From positions 124,001-188,000 of the forward strand of contig JAJEKV010000104.1 in assembly GCA_021234155.1 (NCBI GenBank): a stretch of 64,000 nt of DNA. Reading direction: 5' to 3'. How positions within the stretch are numbered: position 1 is the stretch's first letter; each line of letters opens with the position of its first letter. Positions 20,810-31,429 of the stretch are shown here, piece by piece. This DNA is from Isoetes taiwanensis. Taxonomy: Eukaryota > Streptophyta > Lycopodiopsida > Isoetales > Isoetaceae. The translations under genes were made by a program, and so were the position numbers. The notes beneath the pieces were generated by a model. That model was not told the DNA's origin, searched no databases, and saw only the letters and a program-made list of their open reading frames with translations.

Positions 20810-21607
20810 TTATTTCCCTGGATTGCTTGTGTACCTGCTTAGCAAACTGACAGAAAAAGCAATATCAAGGCGTGTACAATTACTAACATATAGTAAGCAA
20901 CCCAATAATTCTCTAAATGGTATCTCCTCCATCTCTTTTATTTCTGAAATACTTTTGGGACACATGTCCTCAGATATGGCATGTCCAGGCACCAAGGGAG
21001 TATTGACTGGTTTGCATTCACTCATACCAAATCTTTCCAAAATACTCTGAATGTTTGATGTCTGTGTGAGTAAAATTTTCTTGTTTTCCCTGTCCCTGTA
21101 TACTTCAATTCCCAGGAACCTTTTTAGCTCACCTAAATCAGTCATTATAAACTTGTGCTTCAACATATTTTTGCTGTAATCCAAACATTCCATTGAGTTA
21201 GAAATCATGATGCAATCATCCACGTATAGTGCAATGATGCAATATTTACTGCCTTGTCTAAGAATATAGATATTTCCATCACTTAGCAGTTTGTTAAATC
21301 CACCTGTTCTTAGATATTCATCCATACAAATGTACCATTGTCTAGGTGCTTGTTTAAGACCATAGACCGCCCTATTTAATTTCCAAACCAAGTTGCTTCC
21401 AACTTCAAATCCCTGTGGCTGCTCCATAAAAATTTCTTCATCCAATTTGGCGTTTAAGAAAGCAGTGCTTACATCCATGTGATGTATGTCAAGATTCTTT
21501 GCATTTGCTACTGCTAATAGCATCCTCAAGCTTGCTAATTTGACTATTGGAGAAAAGGTCTCATCATAATCTAGTCCTTTCTTTTGAGAAAATCCTTTTG
21601 CCACCAA
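20810..21607 (-). pseudogene. Copia reverse transcriptase domain
   Basis: The frame starts MVAKGFSQKKGLDYDETFSP and includes DVSTAFLNAKLDEEIFMEQP, the GLKQAPRQWY block and the catalytic YVDD (CIIALYVDDCIMIS). These are all the conserved Ty1/copia RT blocks. The upstream part (KNKWIFRRKPDSDG) is cut off by a TAG near 21625, so the frame cannot be reached from gag without readthrough. Confidence 0.95.
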
Positions 21608-21743
21608 TCTAGCTTTGTATTTCTATCCATCAGAGTCAGGTTTACGCCTGAATATCCACTTATTTTTAACAATATTTTTTCCAATGGGCCTCTTAACTAG
21701 ATCATATGTTTGAGTTCTTTGAAAAGCATACAATTCTTCTTCC

Positions 21744-21996
21744 GGGGTCTTTTTTTATTGGTGGTGTACAATAAAGCAGTCCAGGACATAGGGTGCTGAT
21801 TGCCCTTCAAGCTACCCTTTATTGCCCTTCCCTTGCCCTTCATTGCCCTTCAAAAAATACTGGGATGTTCTTTAGTTATGTGTAACATAATGAGCATATT
21901 GGTAATATGAAGCCCTGATCACACATTTTGCCTATGAAGGTGCTGATTTAGTGTTTGAATTTCATTTTTTTGTACACCACTAGCAAAGAAACACCC
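21744..21996. mobile_element. MITE-like insertion in copia pol (253 bp)
   Basis: The left end GGGGTCTTTTTTTATTGGTG and right end (complement) GGGTGTTTCTTTGCTAGTGG pair as imperfect terminal inverted repeats of about 26 bp, both ending in GTGTACA. TCC lies on both sides (21741-21743 and 21997-21999), a 3-bp target duplication. Removing the element plus one TCC restores a continuous copia frame across the ...WKKAMEEEL... junction, which supports the exact boundaries. It has no coding capacity; the interior has repeated ATTGCCCTT. A 3-bp duplication and G-rich GGGTGTTT end suggest the PIF/Harbinger superfamily, but TCC is not the usual TWA target. Confidence 0.75.
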
Positions 21997-23573
21997 TCCA
22001 TTGCTTTCTTCCAGTGTAATGAGTCTCCAGCAATCATTGACTCTTCATATGAAGAGGGTACATTTGGCTCTAAAATAGCCAAGATTTGTTCTAATTTTGG
22101 CTCTGATCTAGGTTCCTCAGCAAGTCTCTTGCTTTTCCCTTTATCATTTCTACCATATTTATTTGCATCTATTTTTAAGTCATTTCTGAGTTTTTCTGCT
22201 TCTGTTTGTCTTCTCCTAGTTTTTGCAATGCCATTTCCATAATCCACATTAGCCTGAGTTTGATCATTCATTTCATTTTCCACATTAGCCTTCTGCTCAT
22301 TTTCCTGCACGTTATCAGTCATGTTTTCTGCCTGCTCTATATCAGCGATATTTTCAGCTTTGTCCTCATCGAAATTAACTGACTTTGCACTTCCATTGCC
22401 TTTTGGATTCACTATATTCTGCTGTTTTTCCATTTCTCTGTATTTATACAGTGCATGCTCATCAAAAGTAACATCTCTGCTTAGTATAATTTTCTTTTTG
22501 ACGGGTTCATACAACTTGTATCCTTTTGAACTCTCGTCATAACCTATGAGATAACATAGGCAGGCCCTGTCATCTAATTTCTTCCTAGTCTCTTCTGGAA
22601 CATGAGCATAAGCTGCACAACCATACACTTTATATTGATCAAAAGAGGGTTCAGTGTCATACCATAATTTGTCAGGTGCTTCTCCATTTGTACTCCTTGT
22701 AGGCAATTTGTTCTGAATGTTGGCAGCAGCTTTGAGTGCTTCTTCCCATAGGAAATTGGGTAATCCAGAATGTTTCAGCATAGACCTTACTGCATTGAGC
22801 GGAGTCCTGTTCTTCCTCTCTGCTACTCCATTTTGTTGGGGAGTATGTGCACTAAGTTGCCTTTTGATTCCAAGTTGTTGACAATATTTGTTAAACCTGT
22901 AAGAAATGAATTCACCTCCTCTGTCAGTTCTTAAGCATTTAATTTTCTTATCAGTTTGTCTTTCTGCTTCAGCCTGAAATATCTTGAATGCTTCAAATGC
23001 TTGATCCTTGCTCCTTAGAGTGTAACATTTAGTTTTTCTGGTCAGATCATCTGTGAAGGTAATGAAATACCTTTTTCCATGTATGCTCCTTATATTTAAA
23101 GGCCCACAAAGATCACTATGCACGATTTCCAGAATCTCACTTGCTCTTTTTGCATGCTTTGGAAATGGTAACCTGCTGTTTTTTCCCAGCAAGCAGCCCT
23201 TACATTGAAAATTTGCTTCTTTGCTTTCTTCTCCTACAATCATTCCCCTTTTAATCATATAATTTATATTGTTTACATGGGTGTGCCCAAGTCTCTCATG
23301 CCATGTTTGTAAGTCAGCCATCACTACAGAATTAATAGACTCTGCCATATCATTATAAAATCCAAAAAGTTTGCCAATCCTTTTCCCAAGAAATTTGATT
23401 TTATTGTCCATCATAACCTTACAAAATACCCTTTCAAAGGTCACATGGTATCCAAGATCTACCAACTGTGTAACAGAAATGAGATTTTTTACAATATTGG
23501 GCACACAAAACACTGTCAAGCTTGACAATGTTCCCTTCCAAATCATAAAGCTCCAAAAGACCTCCTTCTTCAA
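21948..23573 (-). pseudogene. Copia integrase with C-terminal extension
   Basis: One 541-codon frame. The zinc-binding HHCC region is WHERLGHTHVNNINYMIKRG with CKGCLLGK. The catalytic core has HSDLCGP (first Asp), LRTDRGGEF (second Asp) and the Glu of NGVAERKNRT. It continues through the GKxPDKLWY-like block and a charged extension ending at HWKKAMEG, where the 253-bp insertion enters and the frame ends in foreign sequence. The integrase core itself looks intact. Confidence 0.95.
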
Positions 23574-23658
23574 CTTTCTCTAATTTGCCATCTCCCATTG
23601 AAACAAAACTGGAAATTCTGCTATTCTTCTCCTTCAATCTGCATTTGGATTTAATCAC
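23434..23658 (-). pseudogene. Copia protease region in shifted frame
   Basis: The protease active site, VIDSGAEA, is the last coding part of the gag frame (ends 23655). The following protease sequence (SSFVSMGDGKLEKVEEGGLL) continues in another frame from 23658. A second shift near 23520 (DSVLC to VPNIVKNLISVTQL) moves it to the integrase frame. Two frameshifts in about 140 bases show that no full protease can be made. Confidence 0.85.
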
Positions 23659-24764
23659 GCTTCAGCTCCACTATCTATGACAAACAGATTATCATCATTC
23701 TTAGAATCATTTTCAGAAACTGAAAGTGTTTTTGAAATTACCTCTGCATTCTCGTCCATTTCCTCCTCAGGTTCTTCTTCAGTTGCTTCTCTAGTTATGT
23801 TCACACTAGTAGCTCTTCCTCTCCCTTTGTTTCTGAAATTCCCTCTTGCTCTAGAATTACTTCCTCTTGCATTGTATCCCCTGCCTCTACCAGCTGCACC
23901 TCTGATTTTATCTTGATCCTTTGGGCTGGAGCAGTTAGCAGCAACATGTCCAAACCCTTGATAATTAAAGCATCTATTGGTTTTTGATAACTTAGGGCAA
24001 TTGGCTTTAATGTGGCCTTCAGCATTACAATAAAAACAAGGACCTACTCGTCCTTTTCCCCCAGCATAAAGTATCTCAGTGGCTTCTTCATATTCTTTTC
24101 TAACCTTCCTTTGTTCAATTTCTGTCCGTAGCATGTTCTCTGCCTTAAGTCTGGTTTTTGCTACATTTCTGATTAGAACTGATAGATGTTTATTAGATGC
24201 CACTGCCCTAGCAATAGATAAGACTTGATACCTTTCATTTATAACTACTCCAAATCCATCTAGGTCTGCTATGATGTTATCAAATTTATTAAAAAATTCT
24301 GATACATCATCATCCTCATGGAATCTTAGATTCCTTAGTTCAGTCTCCAAAACATCAATTTGGGAAGAGGTCTTGGCCTCATAATTCTTAAACAAATAGT
24401 TCCACATCTGCCTAGGTGTCTTACCTCTGAGTTTCAGCATAATGGTTGGTCCAACCTTACTGCAGATGATTCCTTTGGCCTCCTTTATTTTTGCAATTCT
24501 GATTGCATTTGTTGAGCTGCCTCCTTCTCCACTAGGATTTGCTGATCCTCCTCCTCTGACGTCTCCTGTTGTTGAGCTTGCACCAGCAACACTTGTAGCA
24601 GATGTGTCATCTGCATCATCCTCAACTGCATTGGGATCTACAAGTTCCCAAAGGTCTTCTACTTCCAGAATATGCATAATCTGGTTCTTCCAGATTTGAA
24701 ATCCTGGCCCCCCTTTATAGACTTCAACAGCATTGAGCAAACTTGCTCCAAATCTACTGGCCAT
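23655..24764 (-). CDS. Copia gag and start of protease
   Basis: 369 codons, open from an ATG 16 bases inside the primer site. The N-terminal part (VEVYKGGPGFQIWKNQIMHI) and central LRFHEDDDVSEFFNKFDNII are the copia UBN2-type gag. Two zinc knuckles follow: CFYCNAEGHIKANC is a canonical C-x2-C-x4-H-x4-C, while the second reads CFNYQGFGHVAANC and has lost its second Cys. An Arg/Gly-rich stretch (AGRGRGYNARGSNSRARGN) comes after, then an acidic EEEPEEEMDE stretch, and the frame ends at VIDSGAEA. Gag forms the particle that packages element RNA. It is intact although pol is not. Confidence 0.93.
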   Translation of the reverse strand: MASRFGASLLNAVEVYKGGPGFQIWKNQIMHILEVEDLWELVDPNAVEDDADDTSATSVAGASSTTGDVRGGGSANPSGEGGSSTNAIRIAKIKEAKGIICSKVGPTIMLKLRGKTPRQMWNYLFKNYEAKTSSQIDVLETELRNLRFHEDDDVSEFFNKFDNIIADLDGFGVVINERYQVLSIARAVASNKHLSVLIRNVAKTRLKAENMLRTEIEQRKVRKEYEEATEILYAGGKGRVGPCFYCNAEGHIKANCPKLSKTNRCFNYQGFGHVAANCSSPKDQDKIRGAAGRGRGYNARGSNSRARGNFRNKGRGRATSVNITREATEEEPEEEMDENAEVISKTLSVSENDSKNDDNLFVIDSGAEA

Positions 24765-24779
24765 GACCTTGAACCTGGT

Positions 24780-24791
24780 GCTCTGATACCA
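24780..24791 (-). other. Primer binding site, tRNA-iMet
   Basis: On the minus strand TGGTATCAGAGC lies two bases inside the 5' LTR. It is the complement of the 3' end of initiator methionine tRNA, the usual primer for plant copia elements. Confidence 0.95.
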
Positions 24792-24793
24792 CT

Positions 24794-25360
24794 TGTTGTT
24801 AGATCAAGAAATTAAGAAACAATTACTAGCAATGAGATAACTTGATCTAGTATATTAAGCTCCAAACTTGATTCAATAGCTTAAGTATCAATTTCTCTAG
24901 TGATAGTAAACCTTAAGACCATTGAATACAAATAACGAACTTTCCTGTAGCTTTGGAAATGAACTAATCACTGTAGCACCATCGACCATACTCCTTTATC
25001 ATTATCTGCTAGATCCGACTCACCAGGAGTTAGATCTTAGCTCTGATTATATAGCTCTAAGGGATCCGGCGGTTAAGCAACCGAGATCCACTATTCTGAT
25101 GCTTCTGCCACCACCGAGCTATAGGAAACCATTTGTTTCAATCCCATAAGAAGATATATTTAGCAGCGGCTTCCCCTTAAGGTATAATGTCATGATAATT
25201 AACCATAACCCATGAACCATAGGTTAGACTAATTATATCTGCACATACGATTCATGAATAGAATATGTGCTTCTCATATTTTAGGTATAGCAACCTAGCT
25301 TAGAATGAATCTTAGAGATCACAATGATCTCAGAGAATATTTTCTGATCATCATACAACA
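24794..25360 (-). repeat. 5' LTR of copia element
   Basis: 567 bp, TGTTG...CAACA, the promoter-bearing LTR for minus-strand transcription. It is about 99% identical by eye to the copy at 19612-20178. Confidence 0.97.
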
Positions 25361-25365
25361 GTTCA
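25361..25365. other. Target-site duplication GTTCA, right copy
   Basis: Matches 19607-19611. Without the element the sequence reads ...GAATATGTTCATCTATTATG, so the insertion point lies in the 3' flank of the cyclophilin fragment. Confidence 0.95.
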
Positions 25366-26690
25366 TCTATTATGGTGTGTTTATGAATTCTTTTTACTTT
25401 AAAGAGGACTTGCTAAATTTGTAGAGCATGTGCATGTCTCTGTCATTACTCATGTTAGTTCTGTACAAGCTGCAAGTTGAAGATCATTCGAGATTGTCTT
25501 TAATATGTCGTTGAGAGAGACAACAAAATGCTCTTTGCTCATTCAGGTAATAAGATTGGGACCAAGGGTCATTGCAAACAAGAGAGATATTAGACTGCTC
25601 AGATAAACTTCGTCTTCAAGATCTCCTCAAGTTGATGTATATCTGGCTATATGTTTGTGAGGCTTGTAGTTGCCAATGTTCCCATCTGCATATATTTGGT
25701 TTCATAAACTGGTTTGCTAATGTTTGTGTAAGTCGTCTCTTATGCTTTAGTGGGGTCGGGTTCTTCTTTCTTAGCCATTCTTGCTTTCAGAAATGTAAGT
25801 TTTAGTTACTCTATTGTGTTTCTATCAGGCTTAGTTAATATGAAATGAAGGATACATTTGTGACTTCTTTGTGCATTAACGAAGTAAAGAATGTTGAGTC
25901 TTTCTTCTAATTCATTTTGCACTTAGCCCCTCTTGCATTTATTTTGGTATATCTATAAAAGACAGCCGATTGAATTTGCTATCATTTTGGGCTCCCTAAA
26001 CAATTGATCCAACAAATGGGTGAAAACACTGACGTATAAGGCCCAAATCTAATTTGATACACAACAATAGGACAACATAGCCATATAAAAAGGCAATGAA
26101 ACAAACTAGGAATATCCAAATTAACCATTCTCATTCACGTGAACGTAAGATGCCACTCCTTGTCCAAAAGCAAGCTTAAAACTTGCAGCAATGAACATTC
26201 TGTCTTTTTTTCTCTTTAATCCAATATCAACGATATCATTTTATCCATGCTTATCTTCTCCATGTGTTTCTTTGAGTTCCTTTTCTTATTCTTTTTCCAC
26301 AGAGACCCATTATCAAAGAAAACTTTTCACAACAATGGGATATGAATAATATGGACAATTTCTGTTTGGGAGAACCATGTTGAAGGAACTCAGCAATGTT
26401 TGAAGCTCTCTGTGACAAAAATTTGATCAGAGGTCTTCAAGGAGTTCACTCATTTCTATGCTAAGGAAACATGTATTTCCATTCTCTGCTCTATTAGAGT
26501 TGTCATGCTCTATTAGAGTTATCGTGTATTTTCATTCTCTGCTCTATTAGACTTGTCCTTATGCTTCTGCAATACTTCTTCCATGCCGACCACCAAAGAT
26601 TTCTTCAGGTCAATTCCTATAAAGTCATGGGATCAAGTATTCTATTGTCTAGAAGTAGCAATTTGAATCGATTCTCAAAACATGACTTTG
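25366..26690. other. No recognised gene
   Basis: AT-rich DNA. The frame at 25572-25805 is Cys-rich by chance and has no motif. Short direct repeats (TTTTCATTCTCTGCTCTATTA type) occur at 26470-26550. Confidence 0.4.
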
Positions 26691-26696
26691 AACTAT

Positions 26697-26755
26697 GATT
26701 TAAGCCACTTCACCCACGGGCCATGGAGGGCAACCCTCCGTGCGCAGCACCTTGT
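26697..26755. repeat. Dispersed repeat family B, copy 1 (GGAGGGcaaCCCTCC hairpin)
   Basis: GATTTAAGCCACTTCACCCA, then a perfect GGAGGG/CCCTCC hairpin at 26725-26739, then GTGCGCAGCACCTTGTT. The same string of motifs is at 35985-36053. The hairpin close to a fixed end recalls the 3' terminus of rolling-circle elements, but the end is CTTG rather than CTRR. Confidence 0.75.
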
Positions 26756-26844
26756 TTCTTTTTCCACCTCTCGGTGCTGTTTTCTATTTCTATATATGTT
26801 TGTTTACAGTTCGTAACGTCTAACGGGTGACTTTTCATCTATTT

Positions 26845-27180
26845 TTTGATTCATGCACTCTTTGTTGTTGTCCACCTTAGGTGTTGCTATAATAATGTTT
26901 TCTTTAATAATGTTTTTCTTTTTTCGGCATTACGCCGCATTATTCTCCACCTGCGGGTGATGTTGTTTATTTCCACCTCGAGGGTGATGCATATTTCTTT
27001 TCACATGATTGTTATCCACCTGTTAGGTCACGCTTTTCTCCACCCTATGGGTGATGCTATCTCCACCTGCGGGTGATGCTGTTTATTTCCGCCTCGAGGG
27101 TGACGCATATTTCTTTTTACATAATTGTTCTCCACCCGTTGGGTGATGCTGTTCTCCACCCTATTGGGTGATGCTCTCTT
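26845..27180. repeat. CACCC-n-GGGTG hairpin repeat cluster (copy 2)
   Basis: At least seven units of the type TCCACCTGCGGGTGATGCTG or CCACCCGTTGGGTGATGCT, with AT-rich spacers. Each unit is a small inverted repeat. Two units (26948 and 27060) with their TTTATTTCC.CCTCGAGGGTGA flank are near-identical, showing recent tandem duplication. Antisense and sense frames here are not genes. Confidence 0.8.
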
Positions 27181-27551
27181 TTTCTGCTACATGTTTGATT
27201 TTCTCTAACCATTCACGGGTGTTTTTTTAGAGTTCTTTGTGTTGCTTGCAGGTTCTACGCCATCTTTCGAGGTCCTGCTTTTTTCGGCTTCGCCGTCGAC
27301 CCATCTCCTTCGGTTCTCCAGGCAACACATTCAAGGTTGCTGGTGACCATTTCTCATTAGGATTTTCCTCGAAAACCCGAAAGGGCGGGGTTTTTTATCC
27401 CGATGAGAAGTTGTCGCCATTACCCTTCTATATTGCCTGTGCACATTTCTTTTGTTTCCGGGGTAGCCCGATATTGTTCCTATAATCGGCTACCCCTCCC
27501 TATTCTTCAAACATTGTATACTGCTGTTGTTTGAATGACAAGCCTATCTGT

Positions 27552-27592
27552 CTTCTCACAGCAGCATCTCTTTCCTTGTCCATTGCTGTTTT
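27552..27592. repeat. Shared motif D (CTTCTCACAGCAGCATCTCT)
   Basis: CTTCTCACAGCAGCATCTCT followed by TTCCTTGTCCATTGCT occurs here and at 16043-16080. In the first locus it lies before the CACCC cluster; here it lies after it. Confidence 0.75.
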
Positions 27593-27629
27593 CCTCCTAG
27601 TCTCACATATCCCTCACTTTTCTTCTAGT

Positions 27630-27720
27630 CTCACATTCCTTTTGGTCTCATATTTGCAGTTTTGTGGCTCATTCGCCTCACATTCCTTTTGGTCTCATAT
27701 TTGCAGTTTTGTGGCTCATC
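27630..27720. repeat. 47-bp tandem repeat, two copies
   Basis: CTCACATTCCTTTTGGTCTC with ATATTTGCAGTTTTGTGGCT and CAT is repeated at 27630 and 27677 without visible mismatch in the shared part. Confidence 0.9.
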
Positions 27721-27729
27721 CGGCTCCTC

Positions 27730-30181
27730 GATTTGGTCCTTTGCAAGGTACGAGGTATGATTTTTTTATCAATTATGATGCATGCCAATAATCCTTTAAC
27801 TTCTGAGGTATGATTTGCTCAAATCATGCTGCATGCAAATAGTCATGTTACATAGAGGGAGATCTGGCAGAATTCGGATTGCTTTTGGGTTGCGTTGCAT
27901 GATATGGATTTGTGCTTTCAATGCTATGTTGGCAAATTCTTTTCCAATCACTGTTTTGTGCATTTGGAGTTGTAATTTTCTTGTTACAGAATCTGCAGAA
28001 GGATCGGGTTTGATCCCTGACTTGTTCGCGAGGCCTCCTTTCCTGCAATGCAATGCAATGGCATTCGCCTGGAATTGGAGTATCCATGTTGAATCGTTGC
28101 TGATCCGCCCATTTTATAGCAGATCGGTTGTGCCGAAAAAGGTTGTAGACCTTTTCCTTGGCTTTGCTCCACCGTACAAGGCAAGGTGCCCCTTTTCCAT
28201 TTTAATAACAATCACTCTTGGTTATTCTGTAGGCCTAGTCTTGGATTACTGAGATTTCATTAGCACCCCTTGTCTAGAGGAATAGCTTTGCCTTGTCAAT
28301 TATTCAACCCGTTTGCCATTAGATTGCCTATCCTTGCCAGTAACTTGCCATATTTACGAACCCAACAATTATGGTTCACCTTCTCTTGGTATCTTGTGAA
28401 TTTGGCTTTTGGTAACTTTAACTTTGTCAGTAGAGTTCTCCTTTAACGTTGTTCTCGACTTCATTACTCACCTCGATCCTTTTCTTAACTTCAGGATAGC
28501 ACAATTGCACCATCCCGCTGAACTTCATTCATCGTCCCACCGTTTCGTTTCAAAAGTGCTATTCAATGCACTCGTTTCTAGGTGGACGTGCTTTCCGGTT
28601 TGTTTTTGACATATATACAGTGACCTTTATCCCTCTCCAGCTACTACCAGTATATTCTTTCCTTATCTAAGATAGTCGTTCGTCAACATGCCACTTAGCC
28701 ATTTCAAGCCTTTACCATTTTCTCGGCTAATAAATTTATTATGGACCATTGTTCCAAGTTTGATTTGTCTTGCAATTTGGTTGGGTGCCTCGCAGAGTTA
28801 TTTTCAACTCTTGTTCACAGGGATTGGTCTTTGTATTTGCCTTCGATTACGTGCTCGACATAATTCGATTTATATTGAACCATTCTTTCTATTTATACAT
28901 ACGCCTTTAAGAAATATTCATTTGATTCCCTTTCTAATTTAAATGCATCTTGCTTCTCTAAATGACACCCTATTTTTTTCAAATTCTTATACCAGTACAT
29001 TAAGTTTATTATTTGAATCTTATTGTGGTATTTTTGATATTGCGCCTCTTTATTGTTTCCATGTATATCTTGTGTTGCCCCTCAGCTTCACAAATAGGGG
29101 TTTTTCAGGTTTGCACATGCTACATTTCATATTTTGCGATGCTCTATTATTTTATCCAGTTCGTTGTCATTCATGCCTCTAGGGCATGCAATAAGGGTGC
29201 CTAATCTTGGGATGTTATGGCTTCTGGACGATCTATCTTTACATATTGAATTTCATGTTCCTTTCATACATTTTTTGGTCATAGCTATAGATCAAGTTTG
29301 TTTCTAGACCGCATTTCCTATTTGTCTTGAGTTACCCATGTTTATATCTAGATTTAAGATTGGAGTTGTCTTGTTTGGTTTCAAATCTCGATGTGCATCA
29401 TCGTCGTATATTACTTGAGTTGTATACGTGGAGTTATCTATATCTATCACATTTTGGTGATTACATGCATTTGGAATAAGTTGGCTCCATTTTGGTGGTT
29501 GTTCCCTATACCTTATTCAAGTATTGCAGGTATTCTTAATTTGACCTTATCATTCTTAAATTTGCATTTTGTAAGCATTATATCTCGATATACCTCATTA
29601 TCATCATCCATCATTTTGTGTGTTTGATATTTGGCTTTACTTGCATTGCGACATCGTTAGCACTACCTTAAGTTTTTGGAAACGCGGTATTCTATGGACT
29701 GAGTGCTAGTTTGCATTGTGTTTGCCAGAATTTTTTGTGGTTCTAGTTTTTCATGAAATCTTTTTGGTTGGTCGCCTATTGTGATTGGCTGAAGGATTTG
29801 CCTCGGATGGGTGCTTTTTTAGTCCGGCTCTGATTCTCACATGCATGGTAGTCCAATCCCATAATGGCCATCTTTAGTATTTTCTCTCATTTTCTAAAGT
29901 TTAATATTATTGATGCCTGATCAAATCGATAATTTATCCTTAAAGTCTAAGTCTAGCAAATATTACATATTTTTTCACATATTAGACGTTGAAGAGAATG
30001 GTGGTTTATTTGAGCATTATGGGGTATATTTTTTGTTTTTGATTATGGGTTATATTTTATTTGAGTATTCGATGTGTTCTCCTCTTGAGTGACATCCACT
30101 TTGATGAACCATTCATTTTCCTTGCCACGTCTGTTCAACTTGCTGTCTAAGCTTAATCTGTTTGTGATGTCTTCGATTTGT
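27730..30181. other. T-rich intron-like or repeat DNA, no gene recognised
   Basis: Strong T excess on the plus strand. Frames at 27815-28252 and 28688-28942 are hydrophobic because of T-rich codons and have no motif. Confidence 0.4.
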
Positions 30182-30345
30182 TTCATCACCATTCATTTCT
30201 ACTATGCTAGCCTGAACCAGACCTTAGCTATCTTAATATTCACCGCCGCTCTCCTTTTCTTGTTTCAGGCCATTTCACAGACCCTATGAACCTCTTTGCT
30301 AGGGATTTCTATTTGATGTCAATCTCATTTTTCTTCTTGACCTTT
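30182..30345 (+). repeat. Dispersed repeat family E, copy 1
   Basis: TTCATCACCATTCATTTCTA, GAACCAGACCTTAGC, CATTTCACA and CTATGAACCTCTTTGCT follow in the same order and spacing at 36796-36955. Down to 30610 the motif CTTGACTTTGTGCT...GTCTGC.ACCTC...TCATCCCTCA occurs twice (30345 and 30555). Confidence 0.75.
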
Positions 30346-30930
30346 CTCTTGACTTTGTGCTAATATGTCTGCAACCTCTAACTTTAACTCATCCCTCATT
30401 TTTTGTAACTACTGCTTATACAGTTGGTTTAGGTTTGCCTATACTTGGTCAATATCTGGTCAAGCATTCACATGACATGAGTCTACTATAGCCGTGTCTA
30501 TCATTTTTGCCCTACTTATTGTCTTCGAACTTATATTCCTGGGTCCTTAACCCCCTTCTTGACTTTGTGCTCCCGTGTCTGCGACCTCTACCTTAACCTC
30601 ATCCCTCACTCTGCTAGCAGCAATCCAAGGGCAAGCTTGATGTTATTCGTACACATAGTCACCATAGTCGCTGGCGGTCTTCCTCTTCCGTCTGCCGCAA
30701 CGGCCCAGCATCACTTGTCATCCAGTCCCTCCCTCTTTCTCTCTGATGTGGTATATATTGCTTCTTCATCCTCCCTAACCTTCCAATACTCGTTCAACCT
30801 TTGACATTCTTCTCTATGCCATGTTTTTGCAAATTGTCATGTTTTTGCATTTGAGAGCTCCTTTGAAGCATATTCACCTAGTTGTTTTAGAATTCATGTA
30901 GTATTCCCATATTGTATATTCTTTCCTTGA

Positions 30931-31115
30931 TTTTTGGGTTGCCCCTAGGGGGGCAAACCCTTGTTTATGTGGGCTTTTGGCATATCCTCGGTATATGCTA
31001 GAATATCCCTAGGATATGCTGGTGACTACTAAAAACTTATGATTGGCCGTAAATGCTCGGTCACTTCTGTTGGTGGGCAGCCGCTCTCGAAACCGGCTAA
31101 CCGGAGAGGTCAGAT
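30931..31115. repeat. Dispersed repeat family A, copy 2
   Basis: GGTTGCCCCTAGGGGGGCAA palindrome, then ACCCTTGTTTATGTGGG, GGCATATCC and TATGCT repeats, then ..GGTCACTTCTGTTG.TGG.. and AAACCGGCTAACCGG. It is co-linear with 16251-16470. Confidence 0.8.
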
Positions 31116-31429
31116 GAGCAGAGGTTGATTTGTCGATTACAACATTCACTCATTACAGTATCGGCTCAAGGTAGTGTCTTGAATGTTGCTTATTTGATCT
31201 CATATACCCAGGAATTGCAAGAACAGGAACTAGACATTATTGCTTTGTCGACGGTTCCTTTCAGTGGGAATATCAATGGCGTCCTGAAACAAGCTGAAGG
31301 TAGATTACAAGCAGAGATCAGGTAATTCCTCTTCATTTGAGTCTAGATTTACGTAAACTTGCTTGTTTGCTTCTCTTAATTCCTTTCATGGTTATTTATT
31401 ACGAGTTGATGGCTGTACCCTTTTTAGTG

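Larger units (their letters stand above)
19612..25360 (-). mobile_element. Complete Ty1/copia LTR retrotransposon (5749 bp)
   Basis: Both LTRs are 567 bp, begin TGTTG and end CAACA, and are flanked by the 5-bp target duplication GTTCA (19607-19611 and 25361-25365). The tRNA-iMet primer site lies by the right LTR and a purine tract by the left LTR, so transcription runs on the minus strand. Domain order gag, protease, integrase, RT, RNase H is Ty1/copia. About six LTR mismatches by eye (roughly 1%) mean a recent insertion. Coding capacity is nevertheless broken: frameshifts near 23657 and 23520, a TAG near 21625, a TAA near 20808, and a 253-bp nested insertion at 21744-21996. Confidence 0.97.

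Noticed and set aside
21955-22242. Plus-strand frames inside the copia element
   Set aside because: Shadows of the minus-strand integrase frame.
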